From: a virus
Direction: 5' to 3' (one strand)
IMG/VR virus record: IMGVR_UViG_3300027759_000160
Location: 1 to 42,135 of that record
DNA length: 42,135 bases
Shown: positions 24,834-32,620 of the stretch, piece after piece
How the letters are laid out: the number at the start of each line of letters is the position of its first letter
Position numbering within the stretch: position 1 is the stretch's first letter
Translations under genes and position numbers: made by a program
The notes under the pieces: generated by a model
Databases searched by the model: none
Told to the model about the DNA's origin: nothing
The model's input: only the letters and a program-made list of their open reading frames with translations

Positions 24834-25040
24834 TTATTTGTTGATGTGTAAGGGTTTCCACTCGCCGCACCAGTAATGTTCTGGTACGCGCACAAATGTG
24901 TAGTAGGTGCCTGTTTGTTTGATGTCGGGTGGGTACCGCCGGCATGATCCATCAATTGAATCACCGACGTAGTAGAAGCATGTTCCGCATACTGGATGCT
25001 CAACCATTCCTTCAAGAATAAGTGTTGGGTAATCAGACAT
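24834..25040 (-). CDS. Small Cys-rich protein, 68 residues
   Basis: The protein starts MSDYPTLILEGMVEHPVCGT and has CGTC, SCRRYPP and a final WCGEW, so four cysteines that could form a zinc knuckle, in a Tyr-rich small fold. The start at 25040 overlaps the upstream stop (TAATG). It is a small, Cys-rich actinophage type of protein of unknown function; no family name is given. Confidence 0.65.
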   Translation of the reverse strand: MSDYPTLILEGMVEHPVCGTCFYYVGDSIDGSCRRYPPDIKQTGTYYTFVRVPEHYWCGEWKPLHINK

Positions 25041-25375
25041 TAGTAACCGGCTTCCTTCAATAATTTTACGAGTGAAGATACTGGCATCACTGCATACCAT
25101 TCGCCTACATCCATAGTGCCTCGGCGCTTGGCAATCACAGCACCCGTGTTGGCCTTGGCGTTAGCAACTTCTTCGTGAAGTTCCTTGAGCCATGCAGCCA
25201 GGGTGATTGTCTTGTGATCCTTCACTTCAAACACCACCGGCCCACAGCCGGTGATGTCTCCCTTGTCAAGGGTTCCGTGCAACGCTCGACGCTCTGCATA
25301 TATGAACCCATTCTCTTGTAGGTAACGTACAACAGCTGTCTCGGCCGCTGTTCCCTTTTGCTTTGCTTTACTCAC
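25040..25375 (-). CDS. Holliday-junction-resolvase-like PD-(D/E)XK nuclease
   Basis: The 111-residue protein starts VSKAKQKGTAAETAVVRYLQ and carries a resolvase-like nuclease core: an early Glu (AAETAV), LDKGDITGCG with the metal-binding Asp, and VVFEVKDHK, the ExK pair. The length and pattern match small archaeal Hjc-like and phage resolvase-like enzymes that cut branched DNA. I chose the GTG at 25375: a GGAGG ribosome binding site stands about 10 bases upstream and it overlaps the upstream stop (GTGA). It belongs to the recombination block with the annealing protein and exonuclease. Confidence 0.8.
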   Translation of the reverse strand: MSKAKQKGTAAETAVVRYLQENGFIYAERRALHGTLDKGDITGCGPVVFEVKDHKTITLAAWLKELHEEVANAKANTGAVIAKRRGTMDVGEWYAVMPVSSLVKLLKEAGY

Positions 25376-25695
25376 GACACCATTTCCTCCGGGAAACATC
25401 CTTCGTAGAATGCGTTACCAAATATTTGTGCTGGGTGGTACCCATATTTGATGCACCAGTAGTCAGCTCGGTAGATGCTGATTCCGTTCTTTGCCCAGGC
25501 ACGTCTAGTCCCTCGAGAAACACGGTCAATCATTCCATCACGCGTCAATCTGTCAATGAACGGCTGAGGGTCTAGGTACATGTAGGTACCTGGATCATTG
25601 GCTCGTCTGTATTCATTGCGGTAAAGCTTTGCATCTGCGCAACAGATGTCGCATCGGCAATGATGCTTCATGTATGTGGAGCGTCCGTGAATCAT
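25372..25695 (-). CDS. Cys/His-rich small protein of actinophage type
   Basis: The 107-residue protein starts MIHGRSTYMKHHCRCDICCA, with the H-x-C-x-C-x2-C cluster followed by KLYRNEYRRAN. This N-terminal pattern is one I recall from many small actinophage proteins, sometimes annotated as zinc-finger or HNH-like. The remainder (DRLTRDGMIDRVSRGTRRAW) resembles a helix-turn-helix. It is coupled to the annealing-protein gene by ATGA. A DNA-binding regulator is the likely class, without certainty. Confidence 0.7.
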   Translation of the reverse strand: MIHGRSTYMKHHCRCDICCADAKLYRNEYRRANDPGTYMYLDPQPFIDRLTRDGMIDRVSRGTRRAWAKNGISIYRADYWCIKYGYHPAQIFGNAFYEGCFPEEMVS

Positions 25696-26345
25696 TCCTT
25701 CTCCTCCTTGGCCTTAGCTGCGAGTGCCTTGTATGACTTACGAAGCTTGTCAAGGTCAGCAACGGTTGCTTTATGAATGTCAACTCCTGCGTGAACACCA
25801 ACTTCTTCTGCGTTGAGTCCGGCCTTAGCGCATGCTTGAGCGAACTGTGTGATTTGCGTTTTGCTAATCAGCTCATGTGGCTGTGCTGGTGCTACTGGCA
25901 TTGTTTTTGGGTTTGGACCAGTGGTGCGTTTCGCTGGTGCAGGTGTGTGATCAAGTTCGGACCATTCCGATTTTGTCCACAAATTCAAGGCCATTCCCAG
26001 TCTCATTGAAGAGTTACGTAAGAAGTCTCCAACAACTTGCTTGCTAGCTTCAATAGCTGAAGCCTTGACAGTACCGACACCGATAACTGACTTACCGTGG
26101 ACAGTTAAACGTCCCCACATTGTAAGCATGTCATTCTCAATGTACATAGCCGGCTTGCCGCCATCCCATTCAATTGGTTCCCATGACCACAAAGGATCAA
26201 CTTCGATGAGGATGCGCGTGATGTCCGCGTGGCCGACGAAGTCCAAACTAGCGCCTCCCTTGGGAAGCTTGCCAACAATCTTCGGATCAGGTACTGCATA
26301 TTTATTTAGTACATCTAGTAGTTGCTGTGATTGACTTGTTGTCAT
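25692..26345 (-). CDS. Rad52/Sak-like single-strand annealing protein
   Basis: The 217-residue protein has an N-terminal core with LDFVGHADITRILIEVDPLW and SWEPIEW, a strand of MLTMWGRLTVHGKSVIGVG, and VVGDFLRNSSMRLGMALNLW, a layout like Rad52/Sak-type phage annealing proteins. A Lys/Ala/Glu-rich C-terminal helix follows a Pro-rich linker. It would pair single strands made by the neighbouring exonuclease. It starts in a TAATG overlap with that gene. The family is fairly sure by motif layout. Confidence 0.8.
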   Translation of the reverse strand: MTTSQSQQLLDVLNKYAVPDPKIVGKLPKGGASLDFVGHADITRILIEVDPLWSWEPIEWDGGKPAMYIENDMLTMWGRLTVHGKSVIGVGTVKASAIEASKQVVGDFLRNSSMRLGMALNLWTKSEWSELDHTPAPAKRTTGPNPKTMPVAPAQPHELISKTQITQFAQACAKAGLNAEEVGVHAGVDIHKATVADLDKLRKSYKALAAKAKEEKE

Positions 26346-27283
26346 TAGTTTGACCCTTTCAAACGTAGTGTGCGCACTGGCGCTTCTTTTGTGTATGACG
26401 CAACCAGGTCTGGGTGCGCCTCTTTCAATGCCTTGGTATCAAGGCTTGAACGACTTGTTGTTTTCCACGTGGCAATAACTTCGCCACCGATAAGAGCTGT
26501 TGCTGCATCACCTATGAGTTCACATAGTTCTGCTTTGCATGCGTCTTCCATTGCTTCGTACGATTTCAATTCAGACTTGAGGTGCTTTAATTGTGCGACA
26601 AGGTCGGAAGCTTTTGGTCCGAGTTCTACAGCACCACCATCGTCTGACGGATGGCGCTTTGAAATTGTTTCGTATGTCCAGGCAACACCGTCTGGTGTCA
26701 TGCCCATGTCAATGTAGGAAAGCCAAGTTCCTACAGCGTTGATGTGCATTTCCTTTTCATCTGATGACACGAACTGTGTGTACAGGTTGAGTGTCTGCGA
26801 GCGGTCAAAGACAGCCCAGATGACTTCATCAACATTGGCGCAGATGGCCTGTTGAATTCCTTGGAACATCCATGACTTAGGTAATTCACCTGTCCAGTCA
26901 CGTGTTGTGGTTTTCACTTCGAGTACGCGCTCACCATCGAAACCATCAAGGGTTGCGATCATGCGGGCGTTGCCGTCTGAGAAGACAAAGAGTTTGTCCG
27001 GGCATACAAAGTTTGCACCGAGCTTGTCGTTAGCCCAGTTGAGGAGCATGTCTTCCATGCGGTTACCGCGCTCCATAGCCTCGTTAGTAGGCGATGGTGT
27101 TGGCGGTGTGTCCTTCAATAGTTCAGCTGCCAGAGCGGCTGGTGAGGTGAAGTAATGCTCACCGTATATTGCGGCGGCTACCGAAGCAGATATTTGCTTC
27201 TCACCATTTGCGTTAATGAAACGTTGATCAAGCCAAAGCTGTGATCCGTGTTCCTCTTTTTGTATTTGCGTCCAGGTTTTCAT
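26345..27283 (-). CDS. YqaJ-like phage recombination exonuclease
   Basis: The 312-residue protein has the YqaJ/lambda exonuclease pattern: GSQLWLDQRFINANG near the start, an ISASVAAAIYG segment, AMERGNRMEDMLL with a core Glu, ARMIATLDGFDGERVLEVKT with the D and ExK catalytic triad, and QGIQQAICANV. It digests one strand of DNA ends to feed the annealing protein downstream. I chose the ATG at 27283 because AAAGGAAGGG lies just upstream; a TTG at 27307 would extend it. It is the first gene after a good promoter. Confidence 0.85.
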   Translation of the reverse strand: MKTWTQIQKEEHGSQLWLDQRFINANGEKQISASVAAAIYGEHYFTSPAALAAELLKDTPPTPSPTNEAMERGNRMEDMLLNWANDKLGANFVCPDKLFVFSDGNARMIATLDGFDGERVLEVKTTTRDWTGELPKSWMFQGIQQAICANVDEVIWAVFDRSQTLNLYTQFVSSDEKEMHINAVGTWLSYIDMGMTPDGVAWTYETISKRHPSDDGGAVELGPKASDLVAQLKHLKSELKSYEAMEDACKAELCELIGDAATALIGGEVIATWKTTSRSSLDTKALKEAHPDLVASYTKEAPVRTLRLKGSN

Positions 27284-27306
27284 TAGTCCCTTCCTTTCGA
27301 ATGACA

Positions 27307-27335
27307 ACCGTAACCGTAGTTAGGGGGTGTGTCAA
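27307..27335 (-). promoter_or_regulatory. Promoter for the recombination operon
   Basis: On the minus strand a perfect TTGACA (27330-27335), a 17-base spacer and TACGGT (27307-27312). A tandem TACGGT also lies six bases nearer. The transcript would start near 27300, giving a short leader with the AAAGGAAGGG ribosome binding site and ATG at 27283. The -35 box overlaps the 3' end of the upstream gene (27332). Confidence 0.6.
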
Positions 27336-27607
27336 GTCAATATTTTGGTTTCCCGGACCATCCCTGCTGGGATGTGGAAAGGGTGGATGCCTTCACCTTC
27401 GGTGTAGGTCTGGTAGATAGTCACGTGGCCGTTCTTGCCGCCCTCCCCTGCCGGGACGAGATAGCCGACAGTAGTGATGAGGCATTCACCATCATCTTCC
27501 ACTTCGGCTAAATCAATCCAGCCAGGATCACCACAATGAGCATCAGCCCATGTGACCAGTACCACTGGGTATTTATTCAGAGGGCTTACGTCGTGAAACT
27601 GGTTCAT
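27332..27607 (-). CDS. Unknown small beta-rich protein
   Basis: The 91-residue protein starts MNQFHDVSPLNKYPVVLVTW and shows a strand-rich pattern with LVTWADAHCGDPGWIDL, CLITTVGYLVPAGE and HVTIYQTYTEG. The DAHxxDPGW block appears in small phage proteins I have seen but cannot name. I chose the ATG at 27607, which follows a GGAATGGAAAAAG stretch; a GTG at 27715 would make it 127 residues. It overlaps the zinc-ribbon gene at 27573-27707 in another frame. Confidence 0.6.
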   Translation of the reverse strand: MNQFHDVSPLNKYPVVLVTWADAHCGDPGWIDLAEVEDDGECLITTVGYLVPAGEGGKNGHVTIYQTYTEGEGIHPFHIPAGMVRETKILT

Positions 27608-27707
27608 CTTTTTCCATTCCCCGACGGTTACATTCTGGACAATACTTACCGGCAAGGGAGGACCATTCGAGGTCACATTGGTCACATGTAAGGGGCTGTT
27701 CTCGCAT
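27573..27707 (-). CDS. Tiny zinc-ribbon protein, overlapping frame
   Basis: A 44-residue gene read in the gap. It starts MREQPLTCDQCDLEWSSLAG and has KYCPECNRRG, giving two CxxC pairs 12 residues apart, a textbook zinc ribbon. It then ends in a charged tail (EKDEPVSRRKPSE). Its 3' end overlaps the following gene by 35 bases. The clean metal-binding pattern is the main evidence. No ribosome binding site stands out. Confidence 0.6.
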   Translation of the reverse strand: MREQPLTCDQCDLEWSSLAGKYCPECNRRGMEKDEPVSRRKPSE

Positions 27708-27719
27708 GGTTCCACGATA

Positions 27720-28793
27720 TCACCAGCGTTCTTTCTTCTTATCTGTGAAGAAGACCGGGCATTGCCAGGTGATGTTGTGTTCTGGGGTCACGATCGCTAA
27801 AGCCTGGGATGGGACCTGGAATTGGAACGAGTTCATGATGGCGTACTCGTCATAGCCCTTCATTGAGCCGTTAACGACTAGTTCTGGGGTGGATATGTAT
27901 TGGTGCCAGTGACCCATCCAGATGGTCTTAAAAGCCGTCCCAGTGTCCGCATAGCGCTGTAGCTTCCTAGCCCTGAGGCGCATCACGGTAGGCCAGATAC
28001 CTCCAATACCGCCTCCACCCTTGGCTTGGTCACCGTGGGTCAGGAGATGGTTGTAGCCATAGATCTGAACCATACAGTCAGCTGAGTCAGGGACGTTAAA
28101 TGTCACATTCTTGTGGCCTGAGAAATGGCGTTCAACCATTTTGGACAGAAGCCAGTCAAAGTTGGTTTTGGCGCGGAGCTTCATCCGGGGTTTGCGTGAC
28201 ATACGGCCGTGGTTTCCTGGCACGGAAATAACGTGAACCTTCTTGAACTCTTTGCTGAACATCTCAATCGAGGCAGCAATCTGCTCTGACCAGTACAGCA
28301 ATGATCCGAGCATGGAATCTTCGTTGGTTTCTGCTAGCTCTTCGTGGATGTCTCCGGAGAAGATGTCACCACCAAGCATTAGCACCATGCCGTCGTAGGT
28401 AACACCGGACAAATAGTTCTGCGTTAAATGAACAACGTTTTGTGTCCACAGCTCTAAGCGTTGTGTTGCAATGACGCGGTTGTATGCGTTGATGCCGTCC
28501 ATCTCTGATGCCAGGACAACTTCGTCGAAGTGTGTGTCTGAAAGTATTGCTACAACAGTGGCCCGGTTCTTTGCTGTGGATTTTTTGGTCAACCAAACCG
28601 GTGGGTCAATGCTTGCGCCTTCAACCATATCTACAACGTTTAATGCCTTTTCAAGCTTTTCGTTTTGTGATTCGAGCTGCACAATTTGGTGTGTAGCGGA
28701 GTCGCGTTGCCGGCGAACCTTGTTGATTTCTACGAGTAGACGATCATGGTTTTTTCTTAGGTCAATTACTTCTGGGGTTTCATCGAGTGACAC
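27720..28793 (-). CDS. Calcineurin-like metallophosphoesterase
   Basis: The protein (357 residues from the GTG at 28793) has an N-terminal coiled coil (LVEINKVRRQRDSATHQIVQ) of about 60 residues followed by the metallophosphoesterase core with SDTHFDE, LGGDIFSGD, VPGNHGR, THGDQAKG and a GHWH pair near its end. The two-metal site is complete. Such enzymes act on DNA ends, RNA or small nucleotides; the coiled coil and recombination neighbours recall Mre11/SbcD. The GTG start has a GAAAGGA ribosome binding site; an ATG at 28814 is an alternative. Confidence 0.85.
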   Translation of the reverse strand: MSLDETPEVIDLRKNHDRLLVEINKVRRQRDSATHQIVQLESQNEKLEKALNVVDMVEGASIDPPVWLTKKSTAKNRATVVAILSDTHFDEVVLASEMDGINAYNRVIATQRLELWTQNVVHLTQNYLSGVTYDGMVLMLGGDIFSGDIHEELAETNEDSMLGSLLYWSEQIAASIEMFSKEFKKVHVISVPGNHGRMSRKPRMKLRAKTNFDWLLSKMVERHFSGHKNVTFNVPDSADCMVQIYGYNHLLTHGDQAKGGGGIGGIWPTVMRLRARKLQRYADTGTAFKTIWMGHWHQYISTPELVVNGSMKGYDEYAIMNSFQFQVPSQALAIVTPEHNITWQCPVFFTDKKKERW

Positions 28794-29031
28794 AGCAGCA
28801 TTCCTTTCTTGCATGGCGTAGCAGGGAAGAATGATTAACGTTCACTCCCTTTTCGCGTAATGAGTTAGCTAGCCAAGTAGCGGAGTATTCCCCGGTTCCA
28901 TTGACTATTTTTTCGAGTATTTCGTTTACGCGTTTAAGGACATCATCAGAGAGAGTTGCAAGAACGACTGCGGTCTTACATTTTTTCTCTCTAGGCTGCG
29001 GCCCCTCGTTGAGTATTTCCAGTAATGACAT
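28780..29031 (-). CDS. Small helix-turn-helix-like protein
   Basis: The 83-residue protein starts MSLLEILNEGPQPREKKCKT. The second half (IVNGTGEYSATWLANSLREK, then VNVNHSSLLRHARKE) reads like a DNA-binding helix-turn-helix, with a CCC cluster near the end. An AGAAGGGAA ribosome binding site supports the ATG at 29031. It overlaps the metallophosphoesterase start. It could regulate the early operon. Confidence 0.65.
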   Translation of the reverse strand: MSLLEILNEGPQPREKKCKTAVVLATLSDDVLKRVNEILEKIVNGTGEYSATWLANSLREKGVNVNHSSLLRHARKECCCVTR

Positions 29032-29170
29032 GGGTGTTCCCTTCAAGATGTAAGTCAATCTTCCTAACTAGGTTGATTAACTGATCCTCTTCTTGTGGAC
29101 CCCTCGTAACTGTCCGTGTAAGGAAAGCCTTCATTGTCCACAGGTCCATTCTGTCAAATATTGTGGTCAT
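28991..29170 (-). CDS. Small protein of unknown function, 59 residues
   Basis: The protein starts MTTIFDRMDLWTMKAFLTRT, has an acidic GPQEEDQLINLVRKIDLHLE helix and ends NTQRGAAA. An AGAAGGA ribosome binding site lies upstream of the ATG at 29170. It overlaps the 83-residue gene by 41 bases. The sequence looks protein-like but no family is recognised. Confidence 0.5.
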   Translation of the reverse strand: MTTIFDRMDLWTMKAFLTRTVTRGPQEEDQLINLVRKIDLHLEGNTHVITGNTQRGAAA

Positions 29171-29208
29171 AAGCAAGCATCCTTCTGTAGCGGGATGATT
29201 ACTTTACC

Positions 29209-29385
29209 TTAAAGATCACCTTTGAGGTGGCCGTCGATGTGATTATCAAGCTTGTTTTCTACTCGACCTAGTGCGTCCCGGACGTATCCGTGATCAACGC
29301 TGTTTTCTTTACGCATTGACTGCATGAGAGCTGCGAGTACGCCACCAACTGCTGTGATGCAAGCAACTATGATTGCGCTCCACAT
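29209..29385 (-). CDS. Small membrane protein of the lysis region (DHGYVRDAL motif)
   Basis: A 58-residue gene read in the gap after the endolysin. It starts MWSAIIVACITAVGGVLAAL, one membrane span, followed by a soluble DHGYVRDALGRVENKLDNHI segment. Small membrane proteins with a HG-x-VRDAL-x-R-x-E-x-KLD tail recur next to actinophage lysis genes and are often annotated as holin or DUF2746-like. It overlaps the endolysin stop by TAATG. It may be the holin or its antagonist. Confidence 0.7.
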   Translation of the reverse strand: MWSAIIVACITAVGGVLAALMQSMRKENSVDHGYVRDALGRVENKLDNHIDGHLKGDL

Positions 29386-29849
29386 TATGGTTTAGGCAAC
29401 GCTCGCCAGGCAGCTTCCATAGATTCTGCTGTGGTGTGTGTGTAATCAATTTCTCCGTGGATCCAGGCCGCTCCTGCGGATCCACCGTTATCAGATTCGG
29501 TCCACTGTTTCCAGCCGGGTTTGCCGCCTAGTTCCTTACGAGAAATTCTCCAACCCCTACCGTATTTTCCAGAACTGTACTCATGAATTTCCTGGATGCC
29601 GAGCGAAGCTACAACGTCTGGCCGGGTGAACCATTCGATGGCTTCTTTCTTTTTTTCCTTGTCAGTTATGAGAATGTCCCATGCGCGAGCCGTACTATGG
29701 ACGCTCATGCCTTGACCCGATCGCATCTGCCTTACCACAAACGTCCCCAGATTCTGCGCGGACCATCTACGTTTACACAGATCAACGAGCTTTTCAGTCG
29801 CAGGATTTTTTTCGGTAGCGGTCTTGTCATACCCGATGTACTTGGTCAT
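29385..29849 (-). CDS. Endolysin, M15-like zinc peptidase
   Basis: The 154-residue protein has the actinophage lysin pattern: VRQMRSGQGMSVHSTARAWD with likely zinc ligands His-51 and Asp-58, then LGIQEIHEY, KYGRGWRISRKE and a final WIHGEI (His-131). This matches M15/extensin-like peptidases that cut peptidoglycan cross-links. No signal peptide is seen, so it needs a holin to reach the wall; membrane proteins lie on both sides. It follows a strong hairpin. The C-terminus holds no clear wall-binding domain. Confidence 0.82.
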   Translation of the reverse strand: MTKYIGYDKTATEKNPATEKLVDLCKRRWSAQNLGTFVVRQMRSGQGMSVHSTARAWDILITDKEKKKEAIEWFTRPDVVASLGIQEIHEYSSGKYGRGWRISRKELGGKPGWKQWTESDNGGSAGAAWIHGEIDYTHTTAESMEAAWRALPKP

Positions 29850-29892
29850 AAACTCTTCTTTCGTTCAGCACAGCATAGTGTATGATGAAACT

Positions 29893-29933
29893 GCTAATGC
29901 CCGCAGGTTTGTCCCTTCCCTGCGGGCATTAGC
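29893..29933. terminator. Perfect 15-base inverted repeat between lysis genes
   Basis: GCTAATGCCCGCAGG and its exact complement CCTGCGGGCATTAGC surround an 11-base loop. On the minus strand it follows the 56-residue membrane gene by five bases and precedes the endolysin by about 44 bases. The U-tract is short, so it may attenuate transcription or protect RNA rather than fully terminate. Confidence 0.65.
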
Positions 29934-29937
29934 ATTT

Positions 29938-30108
29938 CTAATCTTCTACGCCAATGCCAGCAATAATTGCTAAAACGTTAATGGCCAGTGTGATTGCGCT
30001 AATAAACAAAGCCTTGCTGAGGGCAGCTCCAGACAGGGTGATTAACACCAAACCTGTACCGGAAGCCCACATAGCGAGGGACATTATTGCTCCAAAATAT
30101 TTACGCAT
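29938..30108 (-). CDS. Small two-span membrane protein, holin candidate
   Basis: A 56-residue gene read in the gap. It starts MRKYFGAIMSLAMWASGTGL and consists of two membrane spans (about residues 6-26 and 33-52) with a Lys between and a charged VED end. Size and hairpin topology fit a class II holin. It follows the Thr-rich secreted protein by eight bases and lies just before the hairpin and endolysin. Confidence 0.6.
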   Translation of the reverse strand: MRKYFGAIMSLAMWASGTGLVLITLSGAALSKALFISAITLAINVLAIIAGIGVED

Positions 30109-30116
30109 AGAGTTAC

Positions 30117-31319
30117 CTACTTTTTCTTTCTAGTTGCTACTGGGGTGAGAGACATGATTGATCCGATTACAGCCAACAGGGTTCTGCGCTGTGATACCGG
30201 GATGGTTGATCCGACAGGTACGTATGTGTCGACCGCGCCGGATCCGAAGATGTCAATTTCTGCTTCGAACGCTGCTCGAACTTCGGTTGGTGCGTCTTGA
30301 ACGGCGGCAACAATTTCTAATCCCAACTCTGGTGTCAGGGTTTCCTCATCAATGGCCTGGAATATTTCAACAGCTTGTTCTTTAGTAACAGTCTTCAAAA
30401 CCTCTGGTGATGTTGCTAGTTTTTCTGCTTCAGCTGGAGACAAATTGGCTGTTGGGATCACCGGTATTGGTAGTGTTGTTGTCGAAGTGGAGGTAGTTGA
30501 TGTTGTTGGGGCTTGCGTGGTTGTTGTTGGTAGGGTCGCTGTTGGTGGCAATTCTGGTGTAGAAGTAGTAGTCGCAGGAGGCTGAGATGTTGTTGTTGTT
30601 GTGGATTCTGGCACTGTTGTGGATGTCGTTGTTGTCGGTGCTGCAGTTGTCGATGTCGTTGTGGACGTTGTGGTTGGGGCATTCGTTGTTGAAGTCGTCG
30701 TTGTTGACGTTGACGTGGTACTCGTTGTCGTTGATGTTGTACTTGTACTTGTTGTTGTTGGCGCTACGGTAGTTGATGTCGTCGAGGTTGTACTTGTTGT
30801 CGTTGTTGGCGCGAGGGTAGTTGATGTCGTTGTTGATGTGGTACTGGTGGTTGACGTTGTCGATGTCGTTGTGGTTGTTCCTTCTGTGGTGGTCGTCATA
30901 GCCGGATTGCCATTGAAGGCAAGCTCATACTGTAGGTTCCACCCTCCGTTGGTATGCCAAGCGTCAGGGTTCCCACAGCAAATACCAGCTCGTAGCCGGT
31001 AACGACCCGCGGGTATGTCCATTGAGATATACGATTGCAGCCCAATCGAATCGTCAATGCTGTAAAGCAGAGTGCCTGCTTCGTTGTATAGCCACAGCAT
31101 CGGATCAGAGTTGTAGCCAGTGACCATATAGGTTTGGGCGATAAACGTTGTTGGTTCGTTGTATTCAAACCAGTAATCAGTTGGTTGAGTAACTATTTGG
31201 TTTGATGCTTGAGCGAGATTCACCCAGAAAAATAAAGAAATGAACACCCCGGCAAGGGTGTATGCGCTAGCCCTTCTTGCCGAAGGCCGCTGCAACTTCT
31301 TCTTTCGACAATGTCCCAT
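30117..31319 (-). CDS. Secreted Thr/Ser-rich surface protein
   Basis: The 400-residue protein has a basic N-terminus and signal-type hydrophobic segment (AYTLAGVFISLFFWVNLAQA). Residues of about 45-130 form a beta-sandwich-like domain with two adjacent cysteines (RAGICCGNPDAW). A long linker of TTTST/STTTT units follows, then a helical C-terminal domain (LSPAEAEKLATSPEVLKTVT, EVRAAFEAEIDIFGSG), a short hydrophobic segment and RKKK. The design is that of actinobacterial surface proteins: exported domain, Thr-rich spacer, membrane anchor. It may modify the host surface or be in the virion. Its start overlaps the upstream gene by 53 bases and is uncertain. Confidence 0.7.
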   Translation of the reverse strand: MGHCRKKKLQRPSARRASAYTLAGVFISLFFWVNLAQASNQIVTQPTDYWFEYNEPTTFIAQTYMVTGYNSDPMLWLYNEAGTLLYSIDDSIGLQSYISMDIPAGRYRLRAGICCGNPDAWHTNGGWNLQYELAFNGNPAMTTTTEGTTTTTSTTSTTSTTSTTTSTTLAPTTTTSTTSTTSTTVAPTTTSTSTTSTTTSTTSTSTTTTSTTNAPTTTSTTTSTTAAPTTTTSTTVPESTTTTTSQPPATTTSTPELPPTATLPTTTTQAPTTSTTSTSTTTLPIPVIPTANLSPAEAEKLATSPEVLKTVTKEQAVEIFQAIDEETLTPELGLEIVAAVQDAPTEVRAAFEAEIDIFGSGAVDTYVPVGSTIPVSQRRTLLAVIGSIMSLTPVATRKKK

Positions 31320-31494
31320 CTTCAGACCATGAACGAAGCAAAGCTTCAGTGACTTTTCCAGCTGCTACAACACCTGCGATAGCGGCTGATTTCCAGAGTT
31401 CAACTCCGAAGATTGCGCCACCTGCTACGGCTGCGAGTGCAGATGATCCGAATACCCCAAAGATTCGGAGGATGAGTGTTTGTACTTTAATCAT
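31267..31494 (-). CDS. Membrane protein, holin candidate
   Basis: The 75-residue protein starts [20 protein letters not shown], with two hydrophobic segments (about residues 8-28 and 30-48) and a charged amphipathic C-terminal helix (LRSWSEDGTLSKEEVAAAFG). This resembles actinophage and lactococcal holin-like proteins. The ATG at 31494 overlaps the S74 fibre stop (TAATG). It follows the tail fibre and precedes lysis genes. Confidence 0.7.
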   Translation of the reverse strand: MIKVQTLILRIFGVFGSSALAAVAGGAIFGVELWKSAAIAGVVAAGKVTEALLRSWSEDGTLSKEEVAAAFGKKG

Positions 31495-32618
31495 TATGGG
31501 TTTTCCAGTTGGGTTAGGCGGGTTTCTAGGTCTTGGCATTTTGCTACCAGTGCAGCAATAATAACATTTGTATCTAAAGCAAGGCGTGTATCGTCAAACT
31601 GTTTGACAGCATCAGGTAAAACTTCTTGCACATCTTGGGCTATAAAACCAATATGTTTTTCTGCCCCACCAATATAGTTAAATGTTGCTGGTTTGAGGGA
31701 GCCAACTGCTGCTGCCAAAATTGATTTGTCAACATAAACAATGTTTTCTTTGGAGTTTCTGTCCGAAAGGCTTACATAGGCACCCATGCCCCTGACATTG
31801 CCTGTGTCAGTTACATACATAATCAAAGTGTTGCCTTCATCACGGTAACTAATAATATTTTGTCCTGAGTATTTGTACGCTTTTAATGAAATTGCTTCTG
31901 TGTTTCCTGAGTATCCTTGCGATGCCCACAGGTCAATGGTGTTATTGGATGAACCGTTGAACCCACCCGTTGCACCAGTTGCACCAGTTGCACCAGTTGC
32001 ACCAGTTGCACCAGTTGCACCAGTAGCCCCATTGGTTCCGTTAGTCCCGTTGGTTCCTGCTGGACCAGTTGCCCCTACTGCACCTTGTGGACCAGTCGGA
32101 CCCGTAGCACCAGTTGCCCCTGTCGGACCAGCAGGTCCAGTCGGGCCAACCAAACCAATATCAACTGCGTTACGCCACTGAGGCGCAGTAGCACCAGCAT
32201 TAACAGCCAACACCTGAGCAGCAGTACCAAGAGTCAGCTCAGTAAAAGTTGATGCTCCCTGATGAACAATTGATCCCTGGGTGCTGTACTTGGAGGTGAG
32301 TTCGTTGGCTTCATCAGCATCGGTTGCTGTGAACACCGGATAGATAGACGCACCACTGACATGGCTACCTGCGCTAGTCCCGTCAAGTGACCGTGAAACA
32401 ATCGTCAAGGTGGGTCCAGAGATGGTAACTAGCATCTTTTCCTCAGTAGATGTTTGAGGCGACAGAACCACAAAAAATGGCACACCATTTGAACTAGGCC
32501 AGCCTGCTGGGGACGCGCCGCCAACAACGTTAAAAGTGACGACCCCAGAAGCACCTACAGGTCCGGCAATAGTAGTAGCAACTGCTCCACCTGAATATTG
32601 TCTACGTACTTTTGGCAT
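31494..32618 (-). CDS. Tail fibre with collagen-like stalk and S74 chaperone domain
   Basis: The 374-residue protein starts [20 protein letters not shown]. After an N-terminal beta-rich part (1-155) comes a collagen-like array (158-216) including GTNGTNGTNG and repeated GAT units, a receptor-type segment (217-280) and a C-terminal peptidase S74 intramolecular chaperone. There, [10 protein letters not shown] carries the Ser-282/Lys-287 pair that cuts the chaperone off after trimer folding, followed by [13 protein letters not shown]. An AGGAG ribosome binding site supports the ATG at 32618. It follows the beta-propeller tail protein. Confidence 0.88.
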   Translation of the reverse strand: MPKVRRQYSGGAVATTIAGPVGASGVVTFNVVGGASPAGWPSSNGVPFFVVLSPQTSTEEKMLVTISGPTLTIVSRSLDGTSAGSHVSGASIYPVFTATDADEANELTSKYSTQGSIVHQGASTFTELTLGTAAQVLAVNAGATAPQWRNAVDIGLVGPTGPAGPTGATGATGPTGPQGAVGATGPAGTNGTNGTNGATGATGATGATGATGATGATGGFNGSSNNTIDLWASQGYSGNTEAISLKAYKYSGQNIISYRDEGNTLIMYVTDTGNVRGMGAYVSLSDRNSKENIVYVDKSILAAAVGSLKPATFNYIGGAEKHIGFIAQDVQEVLPDAVKQFDDTRLALDTNVIIAALVAKCQDLETRLTQLENP

Positions 32619-32620
32619 TT

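Noticed and set aside
30352-31002. Val/Asp-rich plus-strand frame opposite the Thr-rich protein
   Set aside because: Antisense of the ACC/TCA codon repeats; the minus-strand gene has a signal peptide and coherent domains.
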